From: Clostridium mediterraneense | GTDB taxonomy: Bacteria > Bacillota > Clostridia > Clostridiales > Clostridiaceae | Assembly (NCBI RefSeq): GCF_900091705.1 | Contig: NZ_LT594785.1 | Location: forward strand, 1,344,858-1,408,857 | Direction: 5' to 3' | Length of the DNA: 64,000 nt | Part shown: positions 50,862 through 60,353 of the stretch, piece after piece | Layout: the number at the start of each line of letters is the position of its first letter | Position numbering within the stretch: the first letter of the stretch is position 1 | Position numbers and translations under genes: made by a program | The notes under the pieces: generated by a model | Databases searched by the model: none | The model's input: the letters and a program-made list of their open reading frames with translations, nothing else | What the model was told of the DNA's origin: nothing

Positions 50862-53090
50862 ATGTTTAAACAATGGGAAGGATTCAATCAAGGTATATGG
50901 ACAGAAAGTATAGATGTAAGAAACTTTATACAAAAAAACTATACAGAATATAAAGGTGACAAAGAGTTTTTAGTAGGTACTACAGAAAAGACAGATGCAG
51001 TATGGGCAAAAGCTAAAGCTTTAATTATTGAAGAAATCCAAAAAGGAATAATTGATGTTGCTACTGATAGAGTATCAGGAATAAATAATTATGAAGCTGG
51101 ATATATCGATAAAGATAATGAAGTTGTAGTTGGACTTCAAACAGATGCTCCACTTAAGAGAATAGTTAACCCTTATGGTGGAATGAGAATGGTAGAAAAC
51201 TCATTAAAAGAATATGGATTTGAATTAAAAGAAGAAATAAAAGAACATTTCAATGAATATAGAAAAACTCATAACCAAGGTGTATTTGACGCTTATACAA
51301 AGGAAACAAGAGCTGCAAGATCAGCAGGTCTTTTAACAGGACTTCCAGATGCTTATGGTAGAGGAAGAATAATTGGTGACTATAGAAGAGTTGCTCTTTA
51401 CGGAATAGATTTCTTAGTAGAAGAAAAGAAGAAAGATTTAGATGCTCTTAAAGGCGATATGTTAGATGAATTAATCAGAAAAAGAGAAGAAGTTAACATG
51501 CAAATTAGAGCTTTAGGTGAAATTAAAGCTATGGCAGCTAAATATGGTGTTGATATCTCACAACCAGCTACAACAGCAAGAGAAGCTGTACAAGCTCTTT
51601 ACTTTGGATACTTAGCAGCTATCAAAGAAAATAATGGAGCAGCTATGTCAATAGGTAGAACTTCAACATTCTTAGATATCTTTATAGAAAGAGATTTAAA
51701 GAACGGAACATTAACAGAAGCAGAAGCTCAAGAACTTATAGATCAATTAATAATCAAGTTAAGACTTGTAAGACATCTTAGAACACCTGAATATAATGAT
51801 TTATTTGCAGGAGATCCAACATGGGTAACAGAAGGAATTGCTGGTATGGGGGTAAATGGTAAATCACTTGTTACTAAGAACTCATTTAGATATCTTCATA
51901 CTTTAATAAATCTTGGACCAGCTCCAGAACCAAACTTAACAGTTTTATGGTCAGATAGATTACCAGAAGGATTTAAGAAATTCTGTGCTGAAATATCAAT
52001 AAAAACTGATTCAATTCAATATGAAAATGATGAAGTTATGAGACCTTTATATGGAGATGACTATTCAATAGCTTGTTGTGTATCAGCTATGAGAATTGGT
52101 AAGCAAATGCAATTCTTTGGAGCAAGAGCAAACCTTGCTAAGGCATTACTTTACACAATTAATGGTGGAGTAGATGAAAAAACAGGTAAGACTGTTATAG
52201 AAGGATTAGAGCCAATGACTGATGAAGTATTAGACTTCGAAAAGGTTAAAAAGGCATATAAGAATGTTTTAGATTCAGTAGCAAAATTATATGTAGATAC
52301 AATGAATGTAATTCACTACATGCATGATAAATATGCATATGAAGCTGGACAAATGGCATTACATGATACAGAAGTTGAAAGATTAATGGCATTTGGAATA
52401 GCTGGACTTTCAGTTGCAGCTGATTCATTAAGTGCTATAAAGTATGCTAAGGTTAAACCAATAAGAAATGAAAATGGAATAGCTGTTGATTTTGAAATCG
52501 AAGGAGATTTCCCTAAGTATGGAAATGATGATGATAGAGTTGATGATTTAGCAGTAGAACTTGTTAAAACATTTAGTGCTGATCTTAAGAAGCATCCATT
52601 ATACAGAAATGCTAAACACACACTTTCAATCTTAACAATAACATCAAACGTTGTTTATGGTAAGAAGACTGGTTCAACACCAGATGGAAGAAAAGCTGGA
52701 GAAGCATTTGCACCAGGAGCTAACCCAATGCATGGAAGAGATGCTAATGGAGCTTTAGCAAGCTTAAACTCAGTAGCTAAGATACCATATCAAGAAGTAT
52801 GTGAAGATGGAGTATCAAACACATTCTCAATAGTTCCAGATGCTTTAGGAAAAGATATGGATTCAAGAGTACTAAACTTAGTAGGATTATTAGATGGATA
52901 CTTTACACAAGGAGCTCACCACTTAAATGTTAATGTATTTAATAGAGCTACATTACTTGATGCTATGGAAAATCCAGAAAAGTATCCAACATTAACAATA
53001 AGAGTTTCAGGATATGCTGTTAACTTTACAAGACTTACAAGAGAACAACAACAAGAAGTTTTAAGTAGAACATTCCACGAAGCTATATAA
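50862..53090 (+). CDS. pflB: pyruvate formate-lyase (formate C-acetyltransferase)
   Basis: The product has 742 residues. The catalytic Cys pair is C405-C406 in [12 protein letters not shown]. The glycyl radical site is Gly717 in RVSGYAVNF, 25 residues from the end as in [21 protein letters not shown] and GASPDGRK-like [19 protein letters not shown] confirm PFL rather than a glycerol dehydratase. It splits pyruvate with CoA into acetyl-CoA and formate and is destroyed by oxygen. Codon choice suggests high expression. AAGGAGG precedes the ATG. Confidence 0.97.
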   Translation: MFKQWEGFNQGIWTESIDVRNFIQKNYTEYKGDKEFLVGTTEKTDAVWAKAKALIIEEIQKGIIDVATDRVSGINNYEAGYIDKDNEVVVGLQTDAPLKRIVNPYGGMRMVENSLKEYGFELKEEIKEHFNEYRKTHNQGVFDAYTKETRAARSAGLLTGLPDAYGRGRIIGDYRRVALYGIDFLVEEKKKDLDALKGDMLDELIRKREEVNMQIRALGEIKAMAAKYGVDISQPATTAREAVQALYFGYLAAIKENNGAAMSIGRTSTFLDIFIERDLKNGTLTEAEAQELIDQLIIKLRLVRHLRTPEYNDLFAGDPTWVTEGIAGMGVNGKSLVTKNSFRYLHTLINLGPAPEPNLTVLWSDRLPEGFKKFCAEISIKTDSIQYENDEVMRPLYGDDYSIACCVSAMRIGKQMQFFGARANLAKALLYTINGGVDEKTGKTVIEGLEPMTDEVLDFEKVKKAYKNVLDSVAKLYVDTMNVIHYMHDKYAYEAGQMALHDTEVERLMAFGIAGLSVAADSLSAIKYAKVKPIRNENGIAVDFEIEGDFPKYGNDDDRVDDLAVELVKTFSADLKKHPLYRNAKHTLSILTITSNVVYGKKTGSTPDGRKAGEAFAPGANPMHGRDANGALASLNSVAKIPYQEVCEDGVSNTFSIVPDALGKDMDSRVLNLVGLLDGYFTQGAHHLNVNVFNRATLLDAMENPEKYPTLTIRVSGYAVNFTRLTREQQQEVLSRTFHEAI

Positions 53091-53106
53091 GTTTAAATTA
53101 ATTAAA

Positions 53107-53142
53107 GTAAAAAAGGAGGGGTGTATATATACCCTTCCTTTT
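53107..53142 (+). terminator. hairpin terminator or attenuator between pflB and pflA
   Basis: AAAAAGGAGGGGT and ACCCTTCCTTTTT arms around GTATATAT. It would keep the activase at a lower level than the abundant lyase, with some readthrough. Confidence 0.85.
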
Positions 53143-53167
53143 TAATATAGATAGGAGAGTTTTTATT

Positions 53168-53875
53168 ATGGTAAAAGGAAAAATACACTCAATAGAAACA
53201 ATGGGACTTGTAGATGGGCCAGGAATTAGATTTGTTGCTTTTATGCAAGGGTGTGCTATAAGATGTGCATATTGTCATAATCCAGATACATGGACTACAG
53301 AAGGTGGACAAGAATATACTCCGAGAGAACTTGTAGATAAAATAAAAAGATATAAACCATATTTTAATTCATCTGGTGGTGGAGTAACATTTTCAGGAGG
53401 AGAACCTCTTCTTCAACCTGAGTTTTTATTAGAAACATTAAAATTATGTAAGGAAGAAGGAATACATACAACTTTAGATACTGCAGGAGTTGGATTTGGA
53501 AATTATAAGGAAATTCTTAAATATACTGATCTTGTTATGTTTGATATTAAGCATTTAAATAAAGATGAATATGAAAAGCTAGTTGGGAAAAAGATAGATA
53601 AGTCTCTTGAATTTTTAAATGAGTGTCAAGAATCTGGTGTTAAGATGTGGATAAGGCATGTAGTTGTACCAGGTATAACAGATTCAAGAGAAAATATACA
53701 AAAAGTTAAGGAATTTGTTGATACTTTGAAAAATGTTGAAAAAGTAGAACTTTTACCATATCATGTATTAGGGGTTAATAAATATGAGACTATGGGAATT
53801 AAGTATAAATTAGAAGGTGTTAAACCTATGGATAAAGATTTACTTAATGAAATGAAAAAAGAAATTTTTAAATAA
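53168..53875 (+). CDS. pflA: pyruvate formate-lyase activating enzyme
   Basis: The product has 235 residues. The radical-SAM cluster motif C-x3-C-x2-C is in QGCAIRCAYCHNPDTW. MGLVDGPGIRFVAFMQGC and GGVTFSGGEPLLQPEF are PFL-activase signatures, and VEKVELLPYHVLGVNKYE is the C-terminal motif. It makes the glycyl radical on PflB. The partner gene lies directly upstream. Confidence 0.97.
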   Translation: MVKGKIHSIETMGLVDGPGIRFVAFMQGCAIRCAYCHNPDTWTTEGGQEYTPRELVDKIKRYKPYFNSSGGGVTFSGGEPLLQPEFLLETLKLCKEEGIHTTLDTAGVGFGNYKEILKYTDLVMFDIKHLNKDEYEKLVGKKIDKSLEFLNECQESGVKMWIRHVVVPGITDSRENIQKVKEFVDTLKNVEKVELLPYHVLGVNKYETMGIKYKLEGVKPMDKDLLNEMKKEIFK

Positions 53876-53876
53876 A

Positions 53877-53912
53877 AAAAGGGATATTCTGTTTAGAATA
53901 TCCTTTTTAATT
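53877..53912 (+). terminator. intrinsic terminator after pflA
   Basis: AAAGGGATATTC, TGTTTA loop, GAATATCCTTTTT. An AT-only palindrome (about 53911-53943) follows. Confidence 0.9.
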
Positions 53913-54107
53913 TTTAAATATATTAATTAAATATATTTAAAAAGTGTAAACTAAAAATAGTGAATTTAATGTTTTTGAAATCTATAAGAAAAAGTGTTAT
54001 TATTTTCTATAAAGCTAGGTTAGTTAATTTTATATATTTTAAATAAAGATATTTATATAAAAATAATAATATATAAGTTAATAACAAAGGAGGAAATGTC
54101 ATAAAAT

Positions 54108-54134
54108 ATGACTTTAAAAAACTATGGATACTAA
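54108..54134 (+). CDS. possible 8-codon leader ORF overlapping the permease start
   Basis: ATG at 54108 opens MTLKNYGY and stops at 54134, 10 bases past the permease ATG (54124). The only good ribosome site, AAAGGAGGAA (54086-54095), is closer to this ATG (about 13 bases) than to the permease start (about 29 bases). Reinitiation coupling is possible. It is purely a prediction. Confidence 0.3.
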   Translation: MTLKNYGY

Positions 54135-55392
54135 ACAAATTATAGCTATAATAATATTTTTAGTTATTTTAGCTGGAATTATTATTGAAATGTTTGATAT
54201 TACTGTATTAGCCTTAACAGGTGCAGTAGCTATGGTTGCATTTAAAATTATACCTTTATCAAAAGTAATGGGATATGTAGATTTTGATACTATTGCCGTA
54301 CTTATAGGTATGATGCTTACTGTAGCAGTATTTAAACAAACAGGATTTTTTGAGTACATAGCTATGTTTACAGCAAAGATATGTAAAGGTAAAAGTTTTA
54401 ATATTCTTTTGGCACTTGGGATTTTAACAGCAATATTTTCAGCTGTTTTAGATAATGTAACTACTGTTTTACTTATGGGACCTGTTACATTTCTAATTAC
54501 AAAAATGCTAAAAATAAATCCTATACCATTTGTAATTACTGAAATTTTTGCATCTAATATTGGAGGAACAAGTACTTTAATAGGTGATCCACCTAATATT
54601 ATGATAGGTAGTGCTGCAGGACTTAATTTTACAGACTTTATAGTAAGATTATTCCCTATAACTTCTGTTATACTAATTATTTCTATTCTAATTATTTATG
54701 TCTTAAATAGAAAGAAAATGAAGGTAAGTGAAGAAGATAGGCAAGTTATATTAGCTCTTAATCCTAAAGATGAAATAAAAGATAAAGCTCTTCTTATAAA
54801 AGGACTCATAGTAATAGTTTTTGTTTTATTAGGATTTATATTTAGTGACTTTTTAGGATTAAATGCTGGTGCTGTAGCAATGATAGGTGCTTGTGTTTTA
54901 CTTTTAATTTCTAAATCAAGTATATCAGAGATAATTAATGATGTAGAATGGGGTTCAATTTTATTCTTTATAGGGCTATTTATAATGGTTGGTGGTTTAG
55001 TTGAAACAGGAGTAATCAATATGCTAGCAGAGCTAATTATAAAATATGGTAAGAGTGATCCTATAGTACTTATATTAATAATGCTTTGGGGATCTGCATT
55101 AGTTTCAGCATTTTTAGATAATATACCTTTTGTTGCTACATTAATTCCTTTAGTTCTTGTTATGAAACATCAAGGAGTAGATGTATTACCACTTTGGTGG
55201 GCTATATCACTTGGAGCATGTCTTGGAGGAAATGGAACACTTATAGGTGCTTCTGCAAATGTAGTTCTTTCAGGAATATCAAATAAAAATGGATATAAGA
55301 TTACTTTTGTAGATTATTTTAAGATAGGATTTCCTCTTATGATACTTTCAATAATTATATCTACAATATATCTTTTAATTTTATATGCTTAA
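54124..55392 (+). CDS. ArsB/NhaD-family ion transporter (SLC13-like permease)
   Basis: The product has 422 residues with about 11-12 hydrophobic segments. The Na+-coupled IT-superfamily motifs are duplicated: EIFASNIGGTSTLIGDPPNIM in the first half and LGACLGGNGTLIGASANVVLS in the second. DTIAVLIGMMLTVAVFKQTGFFEY is a typical early helix. Relatives carry Na+/H+, arsenite or dicarboxylate ions. The substrate cannot be read here, and no ars genes are adjacent. The ATG lacks a nearby ribosome site (see the overlapping small ORF). Confidence 0.85.
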   Translation: MDTKQIIAIIIFLVILAGIIIEMFDITVLALTGAVAMVAFKIIPLSKVMGYVDFDTIAVLIGMMLTVAVFKQTGFFEYIAMFTAKICKGKSFNILLALGILTAIFSAVLDNVTTVLLMGPVTFLITKMLKINPIPFVITEIFASNIGGTSTLIGDPPNIMIGSAAGLNFTDFIVRLFPITSVILIISILIIYVLNRKKMKVSEEDRQVILALNPKDEIKDKALLIKGLIVIVFVLLGFIFSDFLGLNAGAVAMIGACVLLLISKSSISEIINDVEWGSILFFIGLFIMVGGLVETGVINMLAELIIKYGKSDPIVLILIMLWGSALVSAFLDNIPFVATLIPLVLVMKHQGVDVLPLWWAISLGACLGGNGTLIGASANVVLSGISNKNGYKITFVDYFKIGFPLMILSIIISTIYLLILYA

Positions 55393-55398
55393 TTATAT

Positions 55399-55438
55399 AA
55401 AGACTAGAACTTATAATATAGGTTCTAGTCTTTTTTAT
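55399..55438 (+). terminator. intrinsic terminator after the permease
   Basis: AAAGACTAGAAC and GGTTCTAGTCTTTTTT arms. Confidence 0.92.
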
Positions 55439-55557
55439 AAAAGTTCATAAAAAATATAGGGTGGAAATATATACTTTTAGTAAATATAGTAGTATTATTA
55501 TTAATAATATTACTATACTATTAATGAATTTAATGTGTTAAAAAGGAGATGGGTGTT

Positions 55558-56346
55558 ATGTATAATGATGAAATAGACTATAAGCTTTATGGGGATGATA
55601 TGCAATTTGTTGAAATAGAATTAGATCCAGGGGAAACTGTTATTGCAGAATCAGGTTCTATGATGATGATGGATAATGAAATACAAATGCAAACTATATT
55701 TGGAGATGGAAGTCAAAAATCAGGTGGTTTCTTTGGAAAGCTTGGTGGAGCAGCAAAGAGAGTAATAACAGGTGAAGGATTATTTATGACAGCCTTTACT
55801 AATTATGGTTCATATAAAGAAACTGTATCTTTTGCATCACCATATCCAGGTAAAATAATTCCTATAGATTTAAGATATTTTGGTGGAAAAATAATTTGTC
55901 AAAAGGATGCATTTTTATGTGCAGCAAAAGGCGTAAGTGTAGGTATAGATTTTAGAAGAAAACTTGGGGCAGGATTCTTTGGTGGAGAAGGATTTATACT
56001 TCAAAAGTTAGAAGGAGATGGAATGGCCTTTATTCATGCAGGTGGAACAATAGTTAGAAGAACACTTATGCCAGGTCAAACACTTAAGATTGATACAGGA
56101 TGTCTTGTTGCTATGACAAAAGATATAAATTATGATATACAATTTGTTGGTGGAATAAAGAATTCTTTATTTGGTGGTGAAGGAATCTTCTTTGCAACTC
56201 TTACAGGTCCTGGAGACGTTTGGGTACAAAGTTTACCATTTAGTAGACTTGCAGCTAGAGTATTTTCAGCAGCACCACAAGCAGGTGGAGAAAGCGTTGG
56301 TGAAGGTAGTATTCTAGGAAGATTAGGAGACTTATTCCAAGATTAA
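55558..56346 (+). CDS. AIM24/TIGR00266 family protein
   Basis: The start is ATG at 55558, with AAAGGAG 9 bases upstream. The ATG at 55549 abuts that site. The product has 262 residues. It is a beta-rich repeat fold with VEIELDPGETVIAESGSMMMMD, FTNYGSYKETVSFASPYPGKIIPIDL, GGEGFILQKLEGDGMAFIHA and GPGDVWVQSLPFSRLAARV, a close match to the TIGR00266 (AIM24-like) family. Its function is unknown, though yeast Aim24 acts in mitochondrial inner-membrane organisation. The C-terminal tail is Gly-rich. It is a single gene. Confidence 0.88.
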   Translation: MYNDEIDYKLYGDDMQFVEIELDPGETVIAESGSMMMMDNEIQMQTIFGDGSQKSGGFFGKLGGAAKRVITGEGLFMTAFTNYGSYKETVSFASPYPGKIIPIDLRYFGGKIICQKDAFLCAAKGVSVGIDFRRKLGAGFFGGEGFILQKLEGDGMAFIHAGGTIVRRTLMPGQTLKIDTGCLVAMTKDINYDIQFVGGIKNSLFGGEGIFFATLTGPGDVWVQSLPFSRLAARVFSAAPQAGGESVGEGSILGRLGDLFQD

Positions 56347-56352
56347 TATAAT

Positions 56353-56387
56353 AAAAAAAGCCTCAAAGTAATTTTGAGGCTTTTTTA
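56353..56387. terminator. bidirectional terminator between convergent genes
   Basis: AAAAAAAGCCTCAAA, GTAA loop, TTTTGAGGCTTTTTT. It has T-runs for the AIM24-type gene on + and the P-ATPase on -. Confidence 0.93.
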
Positions 56388-56388
56388 T

Positions 56389-59001
56389 TTATTTCATTAT
56401 TATATTTCTTACTACTTTATAAAGTTGAATTACTGAAAATTGTGCTATAGCTAGTCCATATATAATAAATAAATTATTATATCCAATAAAAGTAACTTCA
56501 AATATATTAAATATAGGTCTTACAAGAAGAACTAGGTTTAGAAGTATAAATCCTATACCAAATGCAAGCCAAAGGAATCTGTTAGAAATAAGAGTTTTAT
56601 AATTTAATACATGATTTTCAGATTTACTTGTAAATCCATGAACTAATCTTGAAAGACAAAGACAAGCAAAGGCCATTGTACTAGCAATTACAGTATTTCC
56701 AGTATTAAGTCCAATATGGAATGCAATCATTGTAGCTAAAGCAATTATAGATCCTTCTATTAAAATATCAAATGAAAATTTCTTAGTTAGGATAGATTCA
56801 TGCATATCCCTAGGCTTTTCTTTCATAATATTTTCGTCATTAGCCTCAAATCCAAGTGCAATAGCTGGTAAACTATCTGTTAATAGATTTATAAATAGTA
56901 GATGAACTGCTGCAAATGGTATTGGTAGTGCAAAAATAGAAGCATAAAGTACACATAAAATAGCTGCAGTATTACCAGATAATAAGAATTTAAGAGATTT
57001 TTTTATATTAGCATAAATATTTCTTCCATTATCTATAGCTTTTACAATTGTACTAAAATTATCATCAGTTAAAACCATAGCAGCTGCATCTTTAGCTACT
57101 TCAGAACCAGTTATACCCATAGCGACACCTATATCAGCTTGCTTTAAAGCAGGGGCATCATTAACTCCATCTCCTGTCATAGCTACTATGTTTCCAAGAT
57201 CTTGCCAAGCTTTAACTATTCTTATTTTATGCTCTGGAGAAACTCTAGCATAAACAGATATATTAGGAACAAGCTTTTTAAGTTCTTCATCACTTAGATT
57301 ATCTATATAAGATCCCTCAATAGCTTCATCTATATTTTTAAGTATTCCAATTTCTTTAGCTATTGCAGCAGCAGTAATTTTATGATCTCCTGTAATCATT
57401 ATAGGTTTTATACCAGCTTCTATACATTCTTTAACTGCCATAGCTGATTCTTCTCTAGGTGGATCCATCATTGATATAAGGCCAACAAAGATTAAATTAT
57501 CTTCATCATTTAAATCAATAGTTGTTTTATTTATATTTTTGTATGCAAAGCTAAGAACACGAAGCCCATTAGAGGAGAAGTCTTTATTCACTTTTTCAAT
57601 TTTATTTTTTAATTCTTCAGTGAAAACTTCTATACCATTACTTGTCTCTATATGAGTTGCTCTTTTTAAAAGAACATCTACAGCTCCTTTAGTTATTATA
57701 GTATTTTCATTATTTATTTTATAAACTGTACTCATAAGTTTTCTATCTGAATCAAATGGAATCTCTGATATTCTAGGATTATTTTTTCTTAGATCAATTT
57801 CATTAAATCCATGTTTTATACCTAAGTTAACTAAAGCAACTTCAGTAGGGTCTCCAATTTCTGAACCAGTTGAGCTAGTAGCATCATTACAAAGAATAGC
57901 CATATTTAAAAGCTTATTTTCTAACTCTTTATTAAGATTAAGGTCTTCTGAATTTAAAATTTTATTATCAACAAATATCTTTTTTGTTGTCATCTTATTT
58001 TGAGTAAGAGTTCCTGTCTTATCAGAACATATAATAGAAACACTTCCAAGGGCTTCAACAGCTTGTAACTTTCTAATAATAGCATTTTCTTTAGCCATTT
58101 TTTGTGTTCCAAATGAAAGAACAATAGTTACTATTGAGCTAAGAGCTTCTGGAATAGCAGCAACAGCTAAAGCAATAGCAAACATAAATGAGTCAACTAT
58201 AGGTTCATTTCTATAAACACTTAAAGAGAAAACAAGTACACAAACTATTAAAATAATAATTGAAAGTTTTTTACTAAAGTTATCAAGATTAACTTGAAGA
58301 GGAGTCTTTTTGGCCTTTGTATCCTTAAGAAGTTTTGCAACTTTTCCAAGTTCAGTATTCATTCCAGTATCAGTAACTATGGCTGTAGCTCTACCATAAG
58401 TAACTAGACTACCAGAGAAAACCATATTTTTTCTATCACCTATTGGTATATTATTTCCTTCAATTATTTCAGTATTTTTTATTATACTTTCTGATTCACC
58501 AGTAAGGGAACTTTCATTAACTTGAAGACTGAAATTCTCAATAAGTCTACTATCAGCAGGGATAAAATCACCAGCTTCTAAAAATATAATATCTCCAGGA
58601 ACTATTTGATTAGAATCAATTTCTATCTTTTCACTATCTCTTAAAACTTTTGTTTTAGGAGAGGAGAGTGCTTTAAGACTATTAAGAGATTGATCAGCTT
58701 TTGAATGTTGAATAGTTCCAAGTATTGCATTTAGTATAATAACAAAGAATATTACAAAAGTACTTTCATGATTACCTGTAAAAAATGATATTATAGCTGC
58801 AATTATTAAAATAATAACTAGTAAATCTTTAAATTGTTCTAAAAATACATAGAATAAACTTTTCTTGTTTACTTCTACAAGTTCATTTAATCCAAATTCT
58901 TTCCTCCTTTTAAGTACTTCAGAATTTGAGAGTCCAGTTTTATTAGAACTTTTTAAGATATTGATTATATTGTCTTTTGATTCATTATAAGTATTTTTCA
59001 T
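56389..59001 (-). CDS. P2A-type cation-translocating ATPase (Ca2+/Mn2+ class)
   Basis: The start is ATG at 59001, with AAAGGGG 8 bases upstream. Upstream in-frame starts lie in the leader. The product has 870 residues. The actuator TGES is in SSLTGESES, the phosphorylated Asp327 in CSDKTGTLTQNK, and the hinge in MTGDGVNDAPALKQADIG. Membrane-site residues are in AAIPEALSSIVTIVLSFGTQ (M4) and NLLTDSLPAIALGFE (M6). Annotators would call this Ca2+-transporting. Its Mn2+ riboswitch argues that manganese export is its main job. Confidence 0.93.
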   Translation of the reverse strand: MKNTYNESKDNIINILKSSNKTGLSNSEVLKRRKEFGLNELVEVNKKSLFYVFLEQFKDLLVIILIIAAIISFFTGNHESTFVIFFVIILNAILGTIQHSKADQSLNSLKALSSPKTKVLRDSEKIEIDSNQIVPGDIIFLEAGDFIPADSRLIENFSLQVNESSLTGESESIIKNTEIIEGNNIPIGDRKNMVFSGSLVTYGRATAIVTDTGMNTELGKVAKLLKDTKAKKTPLQVNLDNFSKKLSIIILIVCVLVFSLSVYRNEPIVDSFMFAIALAVAAIPEALSSIVTIVLSFGTQKMAKENAIIRKLQAVEALGSVSIICSDKTGTLTQNKMTTKKIFVDNKILNSEDLNLNKELENKLLNMAILCNDATSSTGSEIGDPTEVALVNLGIKHGFNEIDLRKNNPRISEIPFDSDRKLMSTVYKINNENTIITKGAVDVLLKRATHIETSNGIEVFTEELKNKIEKVNKDFSSNGLRVLSFAYKNINKTTIDLNDEDNLIFVGLISMMDPPREESAMAVKECIEAGIKPIMITGDHKITAAAIAKEIGILKNIDEAIEGSYIDNLSDEELKKLVPNISVYARVSPEHKIRIVKAWQDLGNIVAMTGDGVNDAPALKQADIGVAMGITGSEVAKDAAAMVLTDDNFSTIVKAIDNGRNIYANIKKSLKFLLSGNTAAILCVLYASIFALPIPFAAVHLLFINLLTDSLPAIALGFEANDENIMKEKPRDMHESILTKKFSFDILIEGSIIALATMIAFHIGLNTGNTVIASTMAFACLCLSRLVHGFTSKSENHVLNYKTLISNRFLWLAFGIGFILLNLVLLVRPIFNIFEVTFIGYNNLFIIYGLAIAQFSVIQLYKVVRNIIMK

Positions 59002-59030
59002 ATGAAAAACCCCTTTCATAAATTTATAAT

Positions 59031-59174
59031 AAAAAAACAAGACCTTTAATATATATTTAGAATATTAGAAATTTCTAAATGTATATTAAAAGTCTTGTCA
59101 CCTATACATGGTATATAACACCAGGCTTTTAGCCGAGTATGTTGATGTTATATTTACGACTACTCCCTCTTAAT
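59031..59174 (-). promoter_or_regulatory. yybP-ykoY (Mn2+) riboswitch with terminator expression platform
   Basis: Read on the minus strand, the aptamer has GAGGGAGTAG and ATCAACATACTCGGC, then AAAGCCTGGTGTTAT, the conserved loops of yybP-ykoY. P1 pairs ATTAAGAG (59174-59167) with CTTTTAAT (59092-59085). That second strand also starts the terminator stem GACAAGACTTTTAATATA / TATATTAAAGGTCTTG, which ends in seven U (59037-59031). Metal binding should favour P1 and so let transcription through. It is an ON switch feeding the P-ATPase. Confidence 0.92.
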
Positions 59175-59198
59175 TAAAGGATTTATATGTTTAAATTA

Positions 59199-59227
59199 AT
59201 AGTAAACTAAAATTGCTTTAATTTCAA
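59199..59227 (-). promoter_or_regulatory. promoter of the riboswitch-ATPase unit
   Basis: On the minus strand, TTGAAA (59227-59222), 17 bases, TACTAT (59204-59199). It would start transcription about 20 bases before the aptamer. Confidence 0.65.
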
Positions 59228-59275
59228 TAAAATTACTGTAAATAATATTAATAAATTATAAATTTATATAAAAAT

Positions 59276-59308
59276 ATAGCAAGAATAAATTTTTATTCTT
59301 GCTATTTT
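59276..59308. terminator. orphan terminator-like hairpin
   Basis: ATAGCAAGAATAA and TTATTCTTGCTAT are perfect 13-base arms, flanked by TTTT on + and TATATTTTT on -. No annotated gene ends here on either strand, so it may terminate an unannotated RNA. Confidence 0.6.
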
Positions 59309-59643
59309 AATAGTGTGTGTCTTAATAATAATATATTAAGAAGTACCGTAACCTGAAAAGGGGATTAAAAATGTAGTGTGTGTATTTTTTTTATTACAGT
59401 ACTGGATTTTGGAACATTATGGATTTTTTTGTTACACTTAAAGTATTAACAGTAAAAATAAAATTTATACAGTTAAATAAAAAATATTTGAAAAAATTAT
59501 TATATATATTAAATATGAAAACATATACTGTTTAATGTATATAAATATCCATAAAATAAATATTAATTATTATGTCATAATTTTAAAGTTTTTCTATGAT
59601 ATTATGGAAATAATTAACTATATATTTTGAAAGGAAGTGTATT
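59309..59643. other. unexplained intergenic region, possible small RNA
   Basis: This 335-base region has no credible ORF. It holds two copies of TAGTGTGTGT (59311-59320 and 59374-59383, 63 bases apart), a TCTTAATA/TATTAAGA hairpin (about 59320-59341) and a relatively G/C-containing patch, GTACCGTAACCTGAAAAGGG (59343-59362). The second half should hold the promoter of the gene at 59644 (a weak TATGAT lies near 59605). Confidence 0.35.
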
Positions 59644-60300
59644 ATGGGGGAAATACATTACTGGAATGATTATATTAATAAAAAGAAACTTGGGAACATA
59701 AGAGAAAACGATTGTATTTTAAAATTTAATATAAAAAATAATATAAGTAATGAAATTATATCAAAATATTTTTTCTTTACAAATAAGCTTCAATTAATAA
59801 GATTTGTAAAATATGTGATTTTACCATCCTTTATTTATATTAAAATAGGTATAAATAGTTATGATGAAGTTATTATAAAGGCTCAGGATTATAAGGAAAT
59901 ATTAAATTTCTTTGTAAGTAATAATATACCTTCAAGTAAAGAATTGATAAGAAAATATTCTTTTTTTTATAATTCTTTAGAGGAGTTTGAATATCAATCT
60001 TTAAATGTTTTAGAGAATAATTTTGATGAACTTAGAATTAAATTTAATAATTATTTTAAGGATGATACGGATAGTAGTTGTGAAATTAAATATTATTGTG
60101 GATTAAAAAATTTAATAGATAGTATTTTTTTAGAAGATGAAAATGAACATATCTATAAGGAACTTAAAAATATATTTTTTATGGAGAGAGAATTTTTAAG
60201 AGAGTTTTTAAAAAATAATATTAATAATGAGATACTTATGAATAAGGTAGAATCAATATTAAATAAAGATTGTCTATTAGGTGAAAAATTAATAAACTAA
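59644..60300 (+). CDS. protein of unknown function
   Basis: The product has 218 residues, cytoplasmic by composition, with no signal peptide or clear membrane segment. It is rich in Asn, Ile, Lys and aromatic residues and mostly alpha-helical in appearance, with a helical, acidic/basic C-terminal half (EHIYKELKNIFFMEREFLREF). It starts MGEIHYWNDYINKKKLG with AAAGGAAG upstream. I recognise no family. Its very AT-rich codon use fits a recent or lineage-specific gene. It has a terminator of its own. Confidence 0.65.
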   Translation: MGEIHYWNDYINKKKLGNIRENDCILKFNIKNNISNEIISKYFFFTNKLQLIRFVKYVILPSFIYIKIGINSYDEVIIKAQDYKEILNFFVSNNIPSSKELIRKYSFFYNSLEEFEYQSLNVLENNFDELRIKFNNYFKDDTDSSCEIKYYCGLKNLIDSIFLEDENEHIYKELKNIFFMEREFLREFLKNNINNEILMNKVESILNKDCLLGEKLIN

Positions 60301-60305
60301 TAAAG

Positions 60306-60340
60306 AAAGGCTTGGATAAATTAAATCCAAGCTTTTAATT
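60306..60340. terminator. terminator between convergent genes
   Basis: GCTTGGAT (60310-60317) and ATCCAAGC (60325-60332) with TTTT after it on + and a T-rich tail on -. Confidence 0.8.
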
Positions 60341-60353
60341 TTCTGAATTTTTA

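Noticed and set aside
52316-52621. 101-codon open frame antisense to pflB, and similar antisense frames at 8825-9130, 22580-22924, 24150-24455, 29390-29695, 37088-37414 and 54696-55019
   Set aside because: Each lies wholly inside a well-supported gene, lacks a ribosome site, and has the low-complexity Ser/Ile/Leu composition expected of reverse frames of AT-rich genes.
54096-54140. Frameshift at the 5' end of the permease gene
   Set aside because: The reading frame from 54124 already gives a complete family-type N-terminus, and an in-frame stop lies just upstream. A frameshift is not needed.
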